This document shows positions 1 to 6,880 of a DNA stretch of 55,200 bases, one piece after another. How positions within the stretch are numbered: the first letter of the stretch is position 1; each line of letters begins with the position of its first letter. Under the pieces are notes generated by a model. That model had not been told where the DNA came from. It searched no databases and was given only the letters and a program-made list of their open reading frames with translations. This DNA is from an uncultured Prevotellaceae bacterium (GTDB lineage Bacteria; Bacteroidota; Bacteroidia; Bacteroidales; Bacteroidaceae), in the NCBI GenBank assembly GCA_946415705.1, contig CAMKTN010000015.1, positions 1 through 55,200 on the forward strand, read 5' to 3'. The position numbers were made by a program, and so were the translations under genes.

Positions 1-289
1 TCCACTCTCAGCGATTTTTTCCAAGTGAAACGAGAGGTGCTCTTAGAAATGGAAAGGCTAAATTTACATAACGAGACATAGTTCCACCCATGCAGAGATA
101 CTGCACGCAAGGTGGTAAACTAATACTATAAATCGGCTCGGAGATACTGCGGAGAGGCAATCACCATGCATGTGGATGGTGAGGACAAACCACTACCCTG
201 ATTTGGGGCAGTGGTCTGATAGTGAGGTGAGGGGCTTGTTGTGTCCTGCTGTTGTTTCAGAAAAAGTTTTGCGAGAAAGCTTATGAGGG
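1..289. other. Gene-free flank with nested hairpins
   Basis: No convincing gene is seen downstream of the VirE-type gene. The stretch is rich in short hairpins: ATAGT 78-82 with ACTAT 125-129, enclosing CCACC 84-88 with GGTGG 111-115, enclosing TGCAG 91-95 with CTGCA 101-105. Further hairpins are ACCAT/ATGGT near 163-180 and ACCACT/AGTGGT near 189-215. The decamer GAGATACTGC occurs at 95-104 and 141-150. It could be a 3' untranslated region or part of an RNA; no known family is recognised. Confidence 0.3.
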
Positions 290-1576
290 TTACGCAGCGC
301 GGAGGGGGATGGCGTAGTAGCTGCGGTTGTTGCGGCCTTCATCGCGCAGGTAACCCAGGCGCTGCAGGGCCATGCCGAGGCGGACGCAGGTGTTCTTGTT
401 GTCCTGTACCGCAGGGTAGTCGTGTGCGATGATCTCCAGCATTTCGGAACTGGTGAGAGGTCGCACGAACTCACCTTCATCGGGCTGACGGAAGCAGGTC
501 TCCACCATCGTCTCGATGTCGAGCGTGTGCTGGTAGCGAATATTGTGGCGCTGGATGGCGCGCGTCTCCTCGCTGGTAAACCAGTAGCGCTCGCCACGCT
601 CCAACTCTGCCAGCACCTGGGCGTAGAGCTGTTCGTAGTCAATTTCCACGCTGTTGTCAATCTCCTGGCCGCGAGGCACTTCGATGCAGATGAAGCGACG
701 CGAGCCCGTACGGTCGCGCAGGGGATGGCGGTTGTTCGTGGTGGCCACAAAGCTGGCGAAGCGCAGGCGGTCGCTCTGCTCACGTCCGTAAATGGGACGC
801 CCGTTCACGCGTACCTTAGACAACATCTGCTTCAGCTCCGCCTGCTGAGAGGGACGGATCTGGTCCATCTCATCGAGGTTGACGATGAGGTTGTTAGTCA
901 GCGCCATCTCCTTGTCGAACTTGTTGCCGAGGTTCACATGGTCCAGGTAGTATTCGCGCAGGTGCTCAGGCAGCAGACGCTGGCAGAACGTGCTCTTGCC
1001 GCAGCCCTGCTCGCCGATGAGCGTGGGCACACTCTCGTTGCCGTGCAGGCTGTCCATCTGGCGCCAATGTGCCACCGTAGAGCGCAGCCATACAGAGAGC
1101 CAGTAGCGCTGCTCGGAGGTGAGGCCCGGGATGAGGCCGAAGAGGTAGGAGACGCGATCCTTGCCGTCCCACGTGGGCAGGCTGTCCAGCCACTCATCCA
1201 CAGGATTCCACGTGGGCGTGGCCTCGCTGTAGATGATGTCCGTGAGCAACGTCTTCACACCGCTCTCGTCGGGCATGGCTTTGTAGGCCGCCACGGCGAT
1301 GCTGTTCAGCCGTTTCTTGTCCAGATGGTGCCACTCCTGCTGCTTACGCGCACGTACCTCTGTTTTATTAGAGAGCACGTTGTAGCGGAACTCGTAGTTC
1401 TCCGCCAGGAAGAGCTCAACGGGCAGCTCAGGCTCCTGAGCATTGTTGTTCACTTCGTCGATGACGGGCGTGCCGTTCAAGACGTTCTCGTTGTTCAAGG
1501 CGATGGCCTCGTTCTCGTTGTTGATGATGTTACTGTGCTTCGCATCGATCAGATTGGAAAGGTTGTTCTTGTCCAT
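290..1576 (-). CDS. VirE/DUF3874-type P-loop ATPase (428 aa)
   Basis: This protein belongs to the Bacteroidetes 'virulence-associated E' group, a P-loop NTPase related to the helicase part of mobile-element primases, with a DUF3874-type C-terminus. A Walker A motif GEQGCGKST is visible with Lys194, followed by LIVNLDEMDQI as Walker B and a sensor-like FVATTNN before an arginine-rich TGSRRFI. The C-terminal ~110 residues look like a winged-helix domain. It is Asn-rich at the N-terminus. The start ATG lies ~55 nt after a TATCTTTG promoter element at 1637-1644. It is divergent from an HU-HIG gene; in Bacteroides these two kinds of genes are often neighbours. No primase domain precedes the ATPase. 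The biological role of stand-alone copies is not established. Confidence 0.85.
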   Translation of the reverse strand: MDKNNLSNLIDAKHSNIINNENEAIALNNENVLNGTPVIDEVNNNAQEPELPVELFLAENYEFRYNVLSNKTEVRARKQQEWHHLDKKRLNSIAVAAYKAMPDESGVKTLLTDIIYSEATPTWNPVDEWLDSLPTWDGKDRVSYLFGLIPGLTSEQRYWLSVWLRSTVAHWRQMDSLHGNESVPTLIGEQGCGKSTFCQRLLPEHLREYYLDHVNLGNKFDKEMALTNNLIVNLDEMDQIRPSQQAELKQMLSKVRVNGRPIYGREQSDRLRFASFVATTNNRHPLRDRTGSRRFICIEVPRGQEIDNSVEIDYEQLYAQVLAELERGERYWFTSEETRAIQRHNIRYQHTLDIETMVETCFRQPDEGEFVRPLTSSEMLEIIAHDYPAVQDNKNTCVRLGMALQRLGYLRDEGRNNRSYYAIPLRAA

Positions 1577-1636
1577 AAATCTTTTTTGAAATGTAAGTAA
1601 TTGGGTGAATGATCACGTTGAATTGCAATTCGGCTG

Positions 1637-1644
1637 CAAAGATA
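1637..1644 (-). promoter_or_regulatory. -7 element TATCTTTG of virE-like gene
   Basis: Matches the Bacteroidetes primary sigma factor element TAnnTTTG on the minus strand. It predicts a leader of roughly 55 nt before the ATG at 1576. Confidence 0.55.
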
Positions 1645-1942
1645 CAAAATTTTTTTGCCTTTGTCAAGTTTTTCTTCAAATCCAACACGCCGTGAATCAA
1701 CGGCTTACGCTCCAATATTTATCGCCTTGTGCGCCCCATACCATAGCTGTCAACTCCATAGTGTAAACGCTACAGGAATGCTATCTATATCCGTGAAGAC
1801 CATGCTTTATATGTATTGTTGCGTTGTGCTTTTTGCACATCGCATCGCGCTTTATAGAAAGCACAATGCGGTTTGTTCATATCGCAATGCAGCATTTAAC
1901 AAAGATTAAGCTGCATAATTTGTATGCTCCGTGAAGATGAAG

Positions 1943-1950
1943 TAAATTTG
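1943..1950 (+). promoter_or_regulatory. -7 element TAAATTTG of HU-HIG gene
   Basis: Matches TAnnTTTG on the plus strand, about 75 nt before the HU-HIG start at 2024. Confidence 0.5.
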
Positions 1951-2023
1951 CGGCGAAGAAAACAACTATGCCATTAGGCGCAAGCAAAAACGCCAAAATC
2001 AACCCTAAAAATGAGAAGAAACG

Positions 2024-2770
2024 ATGCTTGAATACTACAAACAGGAAATGCGCGACTTGCGCGACCCAGAATCCGGCAAGATGCGCGAAGTATATAAGGT
2101 GCTGATGAACAAAAGTGTCGATGCTGAGTATTTCATGGATTATGTGACCCGTCACTCCTCACTCTCGGCAGGCGAGACGCAGATGGCGTGCATCACGATA
2201 GCGGAATTCCTGGGTGAGCTGCTGGCGCGCAACGGAAGCGTCACGCTGCCTGGCATAGGCACCTTCAGCGTGGGCATACGTCCTAAGAAGGGGAAGGAGA
2301 AAGGGCTGACGGATCAGGGCGTGAGCATGACAGCCACAGGCCAACCCCTCAGCGGTACAGAACAGACGGCTGAGGGCACAGCCGCAAGCGACGGCGAAAC
2401 GGACTCGGAAGCCGACAGCCATCAGATCAATGCTCGCAGTCTGGAAGTGGGGCGCATCAATTTCCGTTGCCACAAGGATCTCCTCAAGGATGTCAGAAGC
2501 CGGCTGTCAGGGACGGGTAAGTTCCAGCAGTCTCGCTACTTCGGCTATGTACCTCTCTATGAACCTACTATCGCCAGCCGACGTGAGCGCTTTGCCGCAG
2601 CGCAGGCGTATCTGAAGGAGCACCCCTTCATGCGCATCGCAGACTATGCAGAACTGACGGGCCTTTCTTATACGACTGCCCAGCGCGAGTTGCGCCTTGC
2701 TGCCACCCTTGCGCACTCAGGCATCGCCGCCCGAGGTCGCGGCAGCCACCGCATCTACGTGCTTGCGTAA
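2024..2770 (+). CDS. HU-HIG family DNA-binding protein (248 aa)
   Basis: A histone-like protein of the Bacteroidetes HU/IHF-related (HU-HIG) type. Residues ~20-95 carry the HU-like fold, with the motif NGSVTLPGIGTFSVGIRPKKGK corresponding to the segment that leads into the DNA-binding arm (shown here in two parts: NGSVTLPGIGTF, SVGIRPKKGK). A low-complexity Thr/Glu-rich linker follows, then a second region with a C-terminal helix-turn-helix (LTGLSYTTAQRELRLAA) and a basic end. It presumably binds DNA in the nucleoid or as a local regulator. The start was chosen at 2024, preceded by a purine-rich GAGAAGAAACG; an out-of-frame ATG at 1968 is nearer the promoter. Paired divergently with the VirE-type gene. 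Confidence 0.8.
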   Translation: MLEYYKQEMRDLRDPESGKMREVYKVLMNKSVDAEYFMDYVTRHSSLSAGETQMACITIAEFLGELLARNGSVTLPGIGTFSVGIRPKKGKEKGLTDQGVSMTATGQPLSGTEQTAEGTAASDGETDSEADSHQINARSLEVGRINFRCHKDLLKDVRSRLSGTGKFQQSRYFGYVPLYEPTIASRRERFAAAQAYLKEHPFMRIADYAELTGLSYTTAQRELRLAATLAHSGIAARGRGSHRIYVLA

Positions 2771-2851
2771 CCCTCATAAGGATTTCGATAAAAATAATTC
2801 TTTAATGAGAGAAAAATTGGCAAACAGCTATGATAAGTCGTAAATTATAGC

Positions 2852-2859
2852 TACTTTTG
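2852..2859 (+). promoter_or_regulatory. -7 element TACTTTTG of M48 protease gene
   Basis: TAnnTTTG match 42 nt before the ATG at 2902. Confidence 0.6.
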
Positions 2860-2901
2860 GGGCGGAATTAAGAATAACAATTAAAACCAAAGAATAGAAG
2901 C

Positions 2902-3711
2902 ATGAAGACAAAAGTATTGTTGGCATTGGCGGCGGTGGTGGTACTGGCCGCGTGCAGCACCGTCACGATGACGGGACGTAAGCAGTTGAACCTCGTCTCT
3001 GAGTCCGAGATTCTCTCGGCGAGCCTCACGGAGTACCAGAGCTACATGAAGACGGCGAAGGTGTCGAGCGACAAGAACGCGACGGCCGTGGTGAAGAACG
3101 TGGCACAGCGCATAGCGGCGGCTGCCGAGGATTACCTGAAGCGTGAGGGTAGGGATGCTGACCTGCAGAACTACGCGTGGGAGTTCAACCTCGTGGATGA
3201 TAAGCAGCTGAATGCGTTCTGTATGCCTGGCGGTAAGATTGTGGTCTATACGGGTATGCTGAATCTCGTCGGCAACGGCAAGGACCGCGATGACATGCTG
3301 GCGGCGGTCATCGGCCATGAGGTGGGACATGCCATCGCCAAGCACGGCAACGAGCGCGCCAGCCAACAGCTGCTGGCACAGCTGGGCAGCTCTGTGCTGG
3401 GTGCTGCAGTGGCCAACAAGAGCGAGAAGACGCAGCAGGCCGTGGCTGTGGCCTATGGTTTGGGTGCGCAGTATGGCGCGCTGCTGCCGTTCTCACGTAA
3501 GCAGGAGCTGGAGGCCGACTATATCGGCATCGTACTGGCTACGATTGCCGGCTATGAGGCCAACGCCGCCATCACGCTGTGGGAGAAGATGAGCGCTGCC
3601 AGCCAGAGCACCACGGCAGAGTTCATGAGCACGCACCCCAGCAGCACTACGCGTATCGCTCAGCTGAAGAAAGACATTCCTGAGGTGAAGAGACAGTTGG
3701 GGGTGAAGTAA
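2902..3711 (+). CDS. M48 family zinc metalloprotease, lipoprotein (269 aa)
   Basis: An envelope peptidase of the M48 family (LoiP/BepA-like, single domain). The N-terminus MKTKVLLALAAVVVLAACS is a lipoprotein signal peptide with the lipobox cysteine near residue 18. The zinc site is HEVGH at residues 139-143, with the third ligand Glu204 in the ELEADYIG motif. The C-terminal STHPSSTTRIAQL motif is typical of the family. It probably degrades misfolded outer-membrane or periplasmic proteins. Its TAA stop abuts a heptamer repeat array that fills the whole gap to the next gene, so the two are likely cotranscribed. Confidence 0.9.
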   Translation: MKTKVLLALAAVVVLAACSTVTMTGRKQLNLVSESEILSASLTEYQSYMKTAKVSSDKNATAVVKNVAQRIAAAAEDYLKREGRDADLQNYAWEFNLVDDKQLNAFCMPGGKIVVYTGMLNLVGNGKDRDDMLAAVIGHEVGHAIAKHGNERASQQLLAQLGSSVLGAAVANKSEKTQQAVAVAYGLGAQYGALLPFSRKQELEADYIGIVLATIAGYEANAAITLWEKMSAASQSTTAEFMSTHPSSTTRIAQLKKDIPEVKRQLGVK

Positions 3712-3759
3712 ATTGAAAATTGAAAATTGAAAATTGAGAATTGAGAATTGAAAATTGAG
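3711..3759 (+). repeat. AATTGA(A/G) heptamer array (7 units)
   Basis: Seven perfect 7-bp units run from the last base of the M48 stop codon into the start of the phosphatase gene. The last unit, AATTGAG, contains the TTG start codon at 3755. Each unit carries a TTG, and each earlier TTG opens a five-codon frame closed by TGA. The same repeat lies at 7241-7268. Confidence 0.9.
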
Positions 3760-4399
3760 AGCTATCATCTTTGACCTGGACGGCACGCTGCTGAATACGC
3801 TGGAGGATTTGGCTGATGCCACGAACTGGGCGCTGCGCAAGAACGGCATGCCGGAGCGCGCGCTGGAGGAGGTGCGCATGTTTGTGGGCAACGGCGTGCG
3901 CAAGCTGATTGAACGTGCGGTGCCCGATGGCGAGGAGAACCCGTTGTTCGAGCAGACTTTCGAGGACTTCAAGCGTTATTATGTCGTGCATTGTCATGAT
4001 AAGACCTGCCTCTACGATGGCGTCGGCGAGATGCTGCACGCCCTGAAGGAGCGTGGCTTTCAGCTGGCCATCGTGAGCAACAAGCTGCAGGCGGGTGTTG
4101 ATGAGCTCTACGAACGCTATTTTAAAGACACGGTGGCCGTGGCTGTCGGCGAGCGCCCTGAGATACAGCGAAAGCCAGCCCCTGATATGGTGGAGCTGGC
4201 TTTGCAAGCGTTGGGGGTTACGAAGGAGGAGGCTGTCTATGTCGGCGACTCGGATGTGGATCTACAGACTGCTCGCAACAGTGGCCTCCCCTGCATCTCC
4301 GTCCTCTGGGGCTTCCGCGACAAAGAATTTCTGCAGGCCCATGGTGCCACCACCCTCATCGCATCTCCTTCCGACCTCGTTAACCTGTTAACTTGTTAA
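3755..4399 (+). CDS. gph: HAD phosphatase, phosphoglycolate phosphatase-like (214 aa)
   Basis: A haloacid-dehalogenase-type phosphatase close to phosphoglycolate phosphatase (Gph). Motif I is FDLDGTLLN near residues 6-14, motif II is IVSNK, the conserved lysine lies in RKPAPDM, and motif III is YVGDSDVDLQTA. The cap domain is the helical type between motifs I and II. The start is TTG at 3755: the reading MRAIIFDLDG fits the usual family N-terminus exactly, and no ATG is available. Both ends of the gene are made of repeats: the TTG sits in the heptamer array, and the last codons (VNLLTC, stop) are encoded by an octamer array. Substrate cannot be told from sequence alone. Confidence 0.85.
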   Translation: MRAIIFDLDGTLLNTLEDLADATNWALRKNGMPERALEEVRMFVGNGVRKLIERAVPDGEENPLFEQTFEDFKRYYVVHCHDKTCLYDGVGEMLHALKERGFQLAIVSNKLQAGVDELYERYFKDTVAVAVGERPEIQRKPAPDMVELALQALGVTKEEAVYVGDSDVDLQTARNSGLPCISVLWGFRDKEFLQAHGATTLIASPSDLVNLLTC

Positions 4400-4450
4400 T
4401 GTGTTAACCTGTTAACCTGTTAACTTGTTAATGTGTTAACGTGTTAACTC
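4379..4450 (+). repeat. GTTAAC-type octamer array (9 units)
   Basis: Nine 8-bp units of the form GTTAA(C/T)(C/T/G)T. The stop codon of the phosphatase gene (4397-4399) lies in the third unit, so its final codons come from the repeat. Each unit with GTTAAC is self-palindromic. Confidence 0.9.
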
Positions 4451-4474
4451 AACTTTCGGATGTGTTTTTTATTG

Positions 4475-4602
4475 ATCAAGAATTAGAGAATTAGAGAATT
4501 TACTATCTTTTGCAAAGCAAAAGACATTCTATTTATTCTCATCAATTCATACGACAGCGTATTGCATATTGAGAAAAATTCTCTAATTCTCTAATTCTTG
4601 AT
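4475..4602. repeat. 27-bp perfect inverted repeat with inner hairpin
   Basis: Arms 4475-4501 and 4576-4602 are perfect reverse complements and are themselves built from the octamer AATTAGAG. The 74-nt loop holds a second perfect hairpin, CTTTTGC 4507-4513 with GCAAAAG 4517-4523. It could form a cruciform or an RNA stem downstream of the phosphatase gene. Confidence 0.85.
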
Positions 4603-4674
4603 AATAATAAATTACTTGACAGACAATAAGTTGCCTACAGATTGCATGGTCGGAGCTAACTGGTGACACGTGTT

Positions 4675-4708
4675 GAAAAAAGAGGCCGGACTTCACAGCC
4701 CAGCCTCT
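4675..4708 (-). terminator. Intrinsic terminator after the pseudogene
   Basis: On the minus strand a 9-bp stem (4700-4708 with 4681-4689, one G-T pair) and a 10-nt loop are followed by a run of six T. It lies 25 bp after the stop of the decayed gene at 4733-5004. Confidence 0.8.
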
Positions 4709-4732
4709 TCACATTAAAAAAATATTATTACT

Positions 4733-5004
4733 CTATATCTTGGGTAAATAGAGCCAAACAAAGTACTTATTCCCAGATGTCACTCCAGGCTGCTATCGGT
4801 AGGACTCACAACATTAGCAGCCGAACGTTTCAAGGTGCCATTATCACTATAAAGATAATAGCGATTACCAACATTATATTGTTAAGCATACAAATAATAA
4901 GTCTTACCTGCAACCGAATAGGCGCTTGCAGCAGGCGTCACAGCCCACGCTCCGCCGACGCCCAGCGTCAGCAGCGCACACAATTAGAGTAGAATTTTTT
5001 TCAT
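4733..5004 (-). pseudogene. Remnant of a secreted-protein gene
   Basis: On the minus strand the frame from 5004 reads MKKILL, stop, LCALLTLGVGGAWA, an obvious signal peptide broken by a TAA at codon 7. It continues in the same frame with TPAASAYSVAGKTYYLYA, a second stop, then QYNVGNRYYLYSDNGTLK. A third in-frame stop follows, and the neighbouring frame reads GVTSGNKYFVWLYLPKI to a TAG at 4733, so a frameshift is likely too. The text resembles the N-terminal part of Prevotella-type secreted proteins with short Tyr-rich repeats. It is followed by a good terminator and preceded by a hairpin-rich RNA unit. The intact relative is not identified. Confidence 0.7.
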
Positions 5005-5082
5005 CGTTGTTTGAAGTTAGTATAGTTGTAATAGCATTTTCATTTGTGTGATGGCTTACAACCTGGCTAACTTCTGGGCACG

Positions 5083-5474
5083 AAAAAAGCGCAGGTCTTC
5101 ACCATACGCCTATCAGGTTCGCGACAACCTCCAACACTATAGGATGACCCACGCAGATGCGCAAGCTCTTTTGTGTTGGACATAGGATAGCCATTACGCA
5201 ACTATCCCTGTTTGCTCGTTTTAGCTTTTTCGAGGTCGCGATTCGATAGGCGATTGAGCAAATAAGTGTGTGTGTGTCCGCAGTGGACACGCTATTGTCT
5301 TATCGGCAGTTCACCCGTTCAGGGCTCTGCTGCCAGAAAAAGGGTTATGTCATTGAACTATTTTTTTCAAGATGATTGATAAAGAAAGAGGTGACATCAA
5401 GTTATTTTCCCCCCACGAGAGCCTCGGATTTCTGTCCGAACGCGTCGTCAACGTGACACGTTGCTGCGGCTTCA
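5083..5474 (-). ncRNA. Candidate ~390-nt structured RNA
   Basis: A minus-strand unit with a TATATTTG promoter (5481-5488) and a 3' GCGC followed by six T (5083-5088). Hairpins read on the plus strand: 5463-5469/5475-5481 (promoter-proximal), 5450-5455/5457-5462, 5424-5428/5435-5439, 5305-5309/5330-5334 enclosing CCC/GGG, 5262-5266/5299-5303 enclosing GTGTCC/GGACAC (5274-5279/5285-5290), 5211-5217/5256-5262, 5185-5190/5202-5207. A final nested arm is 5089-5093/5158-5162, 5094-5097/5146-5149, 5109-5113/5139-5143 and 5115-5119/5126-5130. The last arm plus the T-run looks like a terminator. I recognise no Rfam family; it is not tmRNA or RNase P by their hallmark sequences. It could be a trans-acting RNA or the leader of the decayed gene downstream. 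Confidence 0.45.
5350..5397 (-). CDS. Possible 15-codon small ORF inside the structured RNA
   Basis: On the minus strand a G-run (GGGGGG, 5410-5415) precedes ATG at 5397, which opens MSPLSLSIILKKIVQ and a TGA. The peptide is hydrophobic with two lysines. Bacteroidetes seldom use strong Shine-Dalgarno sites, and the frame is open further upstream without a start, so this is only a suggestion. Confidence 0.15.
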   Translation of the reverse strand: MSPLSLSIILKKIVQ

Positions 5475-5480
5475 CCGCGG

Positions 5481-5488
5481 CAAATATA
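5481..5488 (-). promoter_or_regulatory. -7 element TATATTTG before the structured RNA
   Basis: TAnnTTTG match on the minus strand immediately upstream of the first hairpin; there is no ATG-started long frame behind it. Confidence 0.45.
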
Positions 5489-5522
5489 TGAAGAATGGAT
5501 GAAACGGCAAAAACTTTTGCAT

Positions 5523-5551
5523 GAAAAAACTGCATCCCATGCTGTTTTTTC
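5523..5551 (-). terminator. Terminator of AAA ATPase gene
   Basis: Hairpin with arms 5523-5535 and 5539-5551 (12 of 13 pairs) and loop CCC. The A-run and T-run of the arms make it usable in both directions; it lies ~60 bp after the ATPase stop. Confidence 0.65.
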
Positions 5552-5608
5552 TCACTTAAAAGTGTTATTTGTACCCTATTCCACAAGTTTGTGTAAGACT
5601 ATTCGCGC

Positions 5609-6739
5609 CTATGCAAGTGCCGCCATGCGCTGTAGCCAAATCTTAAACACGGGATCTTCCAGATAGATACCCTCTTTGCTGACTTCTATCAATTCCTTAT
5701 TCTGAAGGGATGTTGTAATACGCGAGATATTAGACTTGGTGCCAAGGTTATATGCCTCTAACACAGCCTTACTGCCAAAGTCAGAATGTACTCCATCACA
5801 AATGGCTTTGATGAAATTCACCTGATAGGATGTCAAGCCTTGTATGTGTTGCTCAAACAGACCCGAGCATTGCGCCAGCAATGCCTGCAGGCCATTCTCG
5901 AAATCCTGCATCGTTGCCTCCTCATCCGTCTCCGCAAGAACGTTCCATGCCAGTTGCTGAACGTATGACGAATGATTCTCCACGGTCTCACAGATTAAAC
6001 GTGCCACATCTGCTGAGATATGCTTACCTTCCTTCTCAAAACGGCTACAGATGAAGGTCACCCAATCGTCGGTCGGTATCTTTTCCAAGAACATCATCTC
6101 TCCGAACTGATAAAAAGGCATCTTACGACTCTGGAATAATTTGGTCATGAGGTGTTTCTTGCTGCCGAAGAGGCAGTAGGACACATTGCGTTGGTGCTGC
6201 CATACTCCACGCAATCGCTTCTGTATGGAGAGAGAATCCGGCAGTTCACCAATCTGTTGAAATTCATCAATGCATACGACCAACTGCTTCCCCTGTTCTT
6301 GCGCGATGAGTTCGGGCAACTGCAGGATTTCCTCGGGTTGATAGTTCTGCGGTGTGATGCCCAGTGAAATGGACATTTCAGACAGGGGTTCCGGCGAGAA
6401 GGCTATTTTAGGAGTGAGCCTGATTAGGAACCGCTTGATATTCTCTATAATCTGTTCTGTTTTCGTGGCTGTTGCCTTCATCAACACAGAGGCAAAGCGA
6501 TTGTAAAAGTCATATTCGCTGCGGCAGTCATAGATGTCCATATAGACCACCTGGACAGATGAGTTCTGCATCTCTCCCTGAACTTTCTTAACGATGGAGC
6601 TTTTACCCATGCGGCGGGGCGACACAAGAATCACATTGATGCCGTTTTCAAAATCCAGCTTCAAACGCTTTGTTTCTTTCACACGGTCTGTAAAGTTCTC
6701 ACCGTCAACAGATTTTCCATATACAAAAGCTTTTCCCAT
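5609..6739 (-). CDS. AAA family ATPase with C-terminal winged helix (376 aa)
   Basis: A STAND/archaeal-type ATPase of the group often listed as 'ATP-binding protein' in Bacteroidetes (ATPase_2/AAA-like domain). The Walker A motif is SPRRMGKSS near residues 40-48, Walker B is LVVCIDEFQQ near residues 160-170, and a sensor segment is YCLFGSKKH. The last ~90 residues look like a winged-helix DNA-binding region (SNISRITTSLQNKELIEV). Genes of this kind occur in many scattered copies in Bacteroidales genomes; their function is not known. The start ATG follows a TAAGTTTG promoter element by 27 nt. A 27-bp-arm palindrome sits directly upstream of that element. Confidence 0.8.
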   Translation of the reverse strand: MGKAFVYGKSVDGENFTDRVKETKRLKLDFENGINVILVSPRRMGKSSIVKKVQGEMQNSSVQVVYMDIYDCRSEYDFYNRFASVLMKATATKTEQIIENIKRFLIRLTPKIAFSPEPLSEMSISLGITPQNYQPEEILQLPELIAQEQGKQLVVCIDEFQQIGELPDSLSIQKRLRGVWQHQRNVSYCLFGSKKHLMTKLFQSRKMPFYQFGEMMFLEKIPTDDWVTFICSRFEKEGKHISADVARLICETVENHSSYVQQLAWNVLAETDEEATMQDFENGLQALLAQCSGLFEQHIQGLTSYQVNFIKAICDGVHSDFGSKAVLEAYNLGTKSNISRITTSLQNKELIEVSKEGIYLEDPVFKIWLQRMAALA

Positions 6740-6766
6740 AACGTCTCATTTACTGTTTTACGGCTG

Positions 6767-6774
6767 CAAACTTA
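6767..6774 (-). promoter_or_regulatory. -7 element TAAGTTTG of AAA ATPase gene
   Basis: TAnnTTTG match 27 nt before the ATG at 6739. The region where the -33 contact would fall lies inside the large palindrome 6779-6833. Confidence 0.55.
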
Positions 6775-6778
6775 CATC

Positions 6779-6833
6779 AAAAATGCTTGGTACACAACTT
6801 TGTGGACCACAAAGTTGTGTACCAAGCATTTTT
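6779..6833. repeat. 55-bp near-perfect palindrome
   Basis: Arms 6779-6805 and 6807-6833 are perfect reverse complements with a single A between them. It lies between the 3' end of folB and the promoter of the ATPase gene, both read leftward. With its A/T-rich ends it can act as the folB terminator; its position over the -33 region also allows an operator role. Confidence 0.9.
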
Positions 6834-6880
6834 TTAACACTTGAAGAGGGGAACAGGCGCTGAAAGAGGGCGATGACTAA

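Larger units (their letters stand above)
1577..2023. other. Divergent intergenic region virE / HU-HIG
   Basis: This 447-bp AT-rich region carries one promoter for each flanking gene (1637-1644 minus, 1943-1950 plus). A 9-bp inverted repeat TTGTGCTTT (1824-1832) and AAAGCACAA (1858-1866) flanks a 25-nt loop and could be an operator. A 45-codon frame begins at the first ATG after the plus promoter (1968-2105, MPLGASKNAK...) and overlaps the start of the HU-HIG gene in another frame; it may be a leader ORF or chance. Confidence 0.4.

Noticed and set aside
422..1600. Long plus-strand frame opposite the VirE-type gene
   Set aside because: Antisense shadow of a clear P-loop protein; composition is Val/His/Leu-rich with no motif.
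4663..4992. 109-codon plus-strand frame
   Set aside because: It is opposite the decayed secreted-protein gene and its terminator; the minus strand gives the meaningful signal-peptide text.
5115..5130. Resemblance of GAACCTGAT on the minus strand to part of a TPP riboswitch
   Set aside because: The other TPP elements (CTGAGA, the second conserved arm) are missing.
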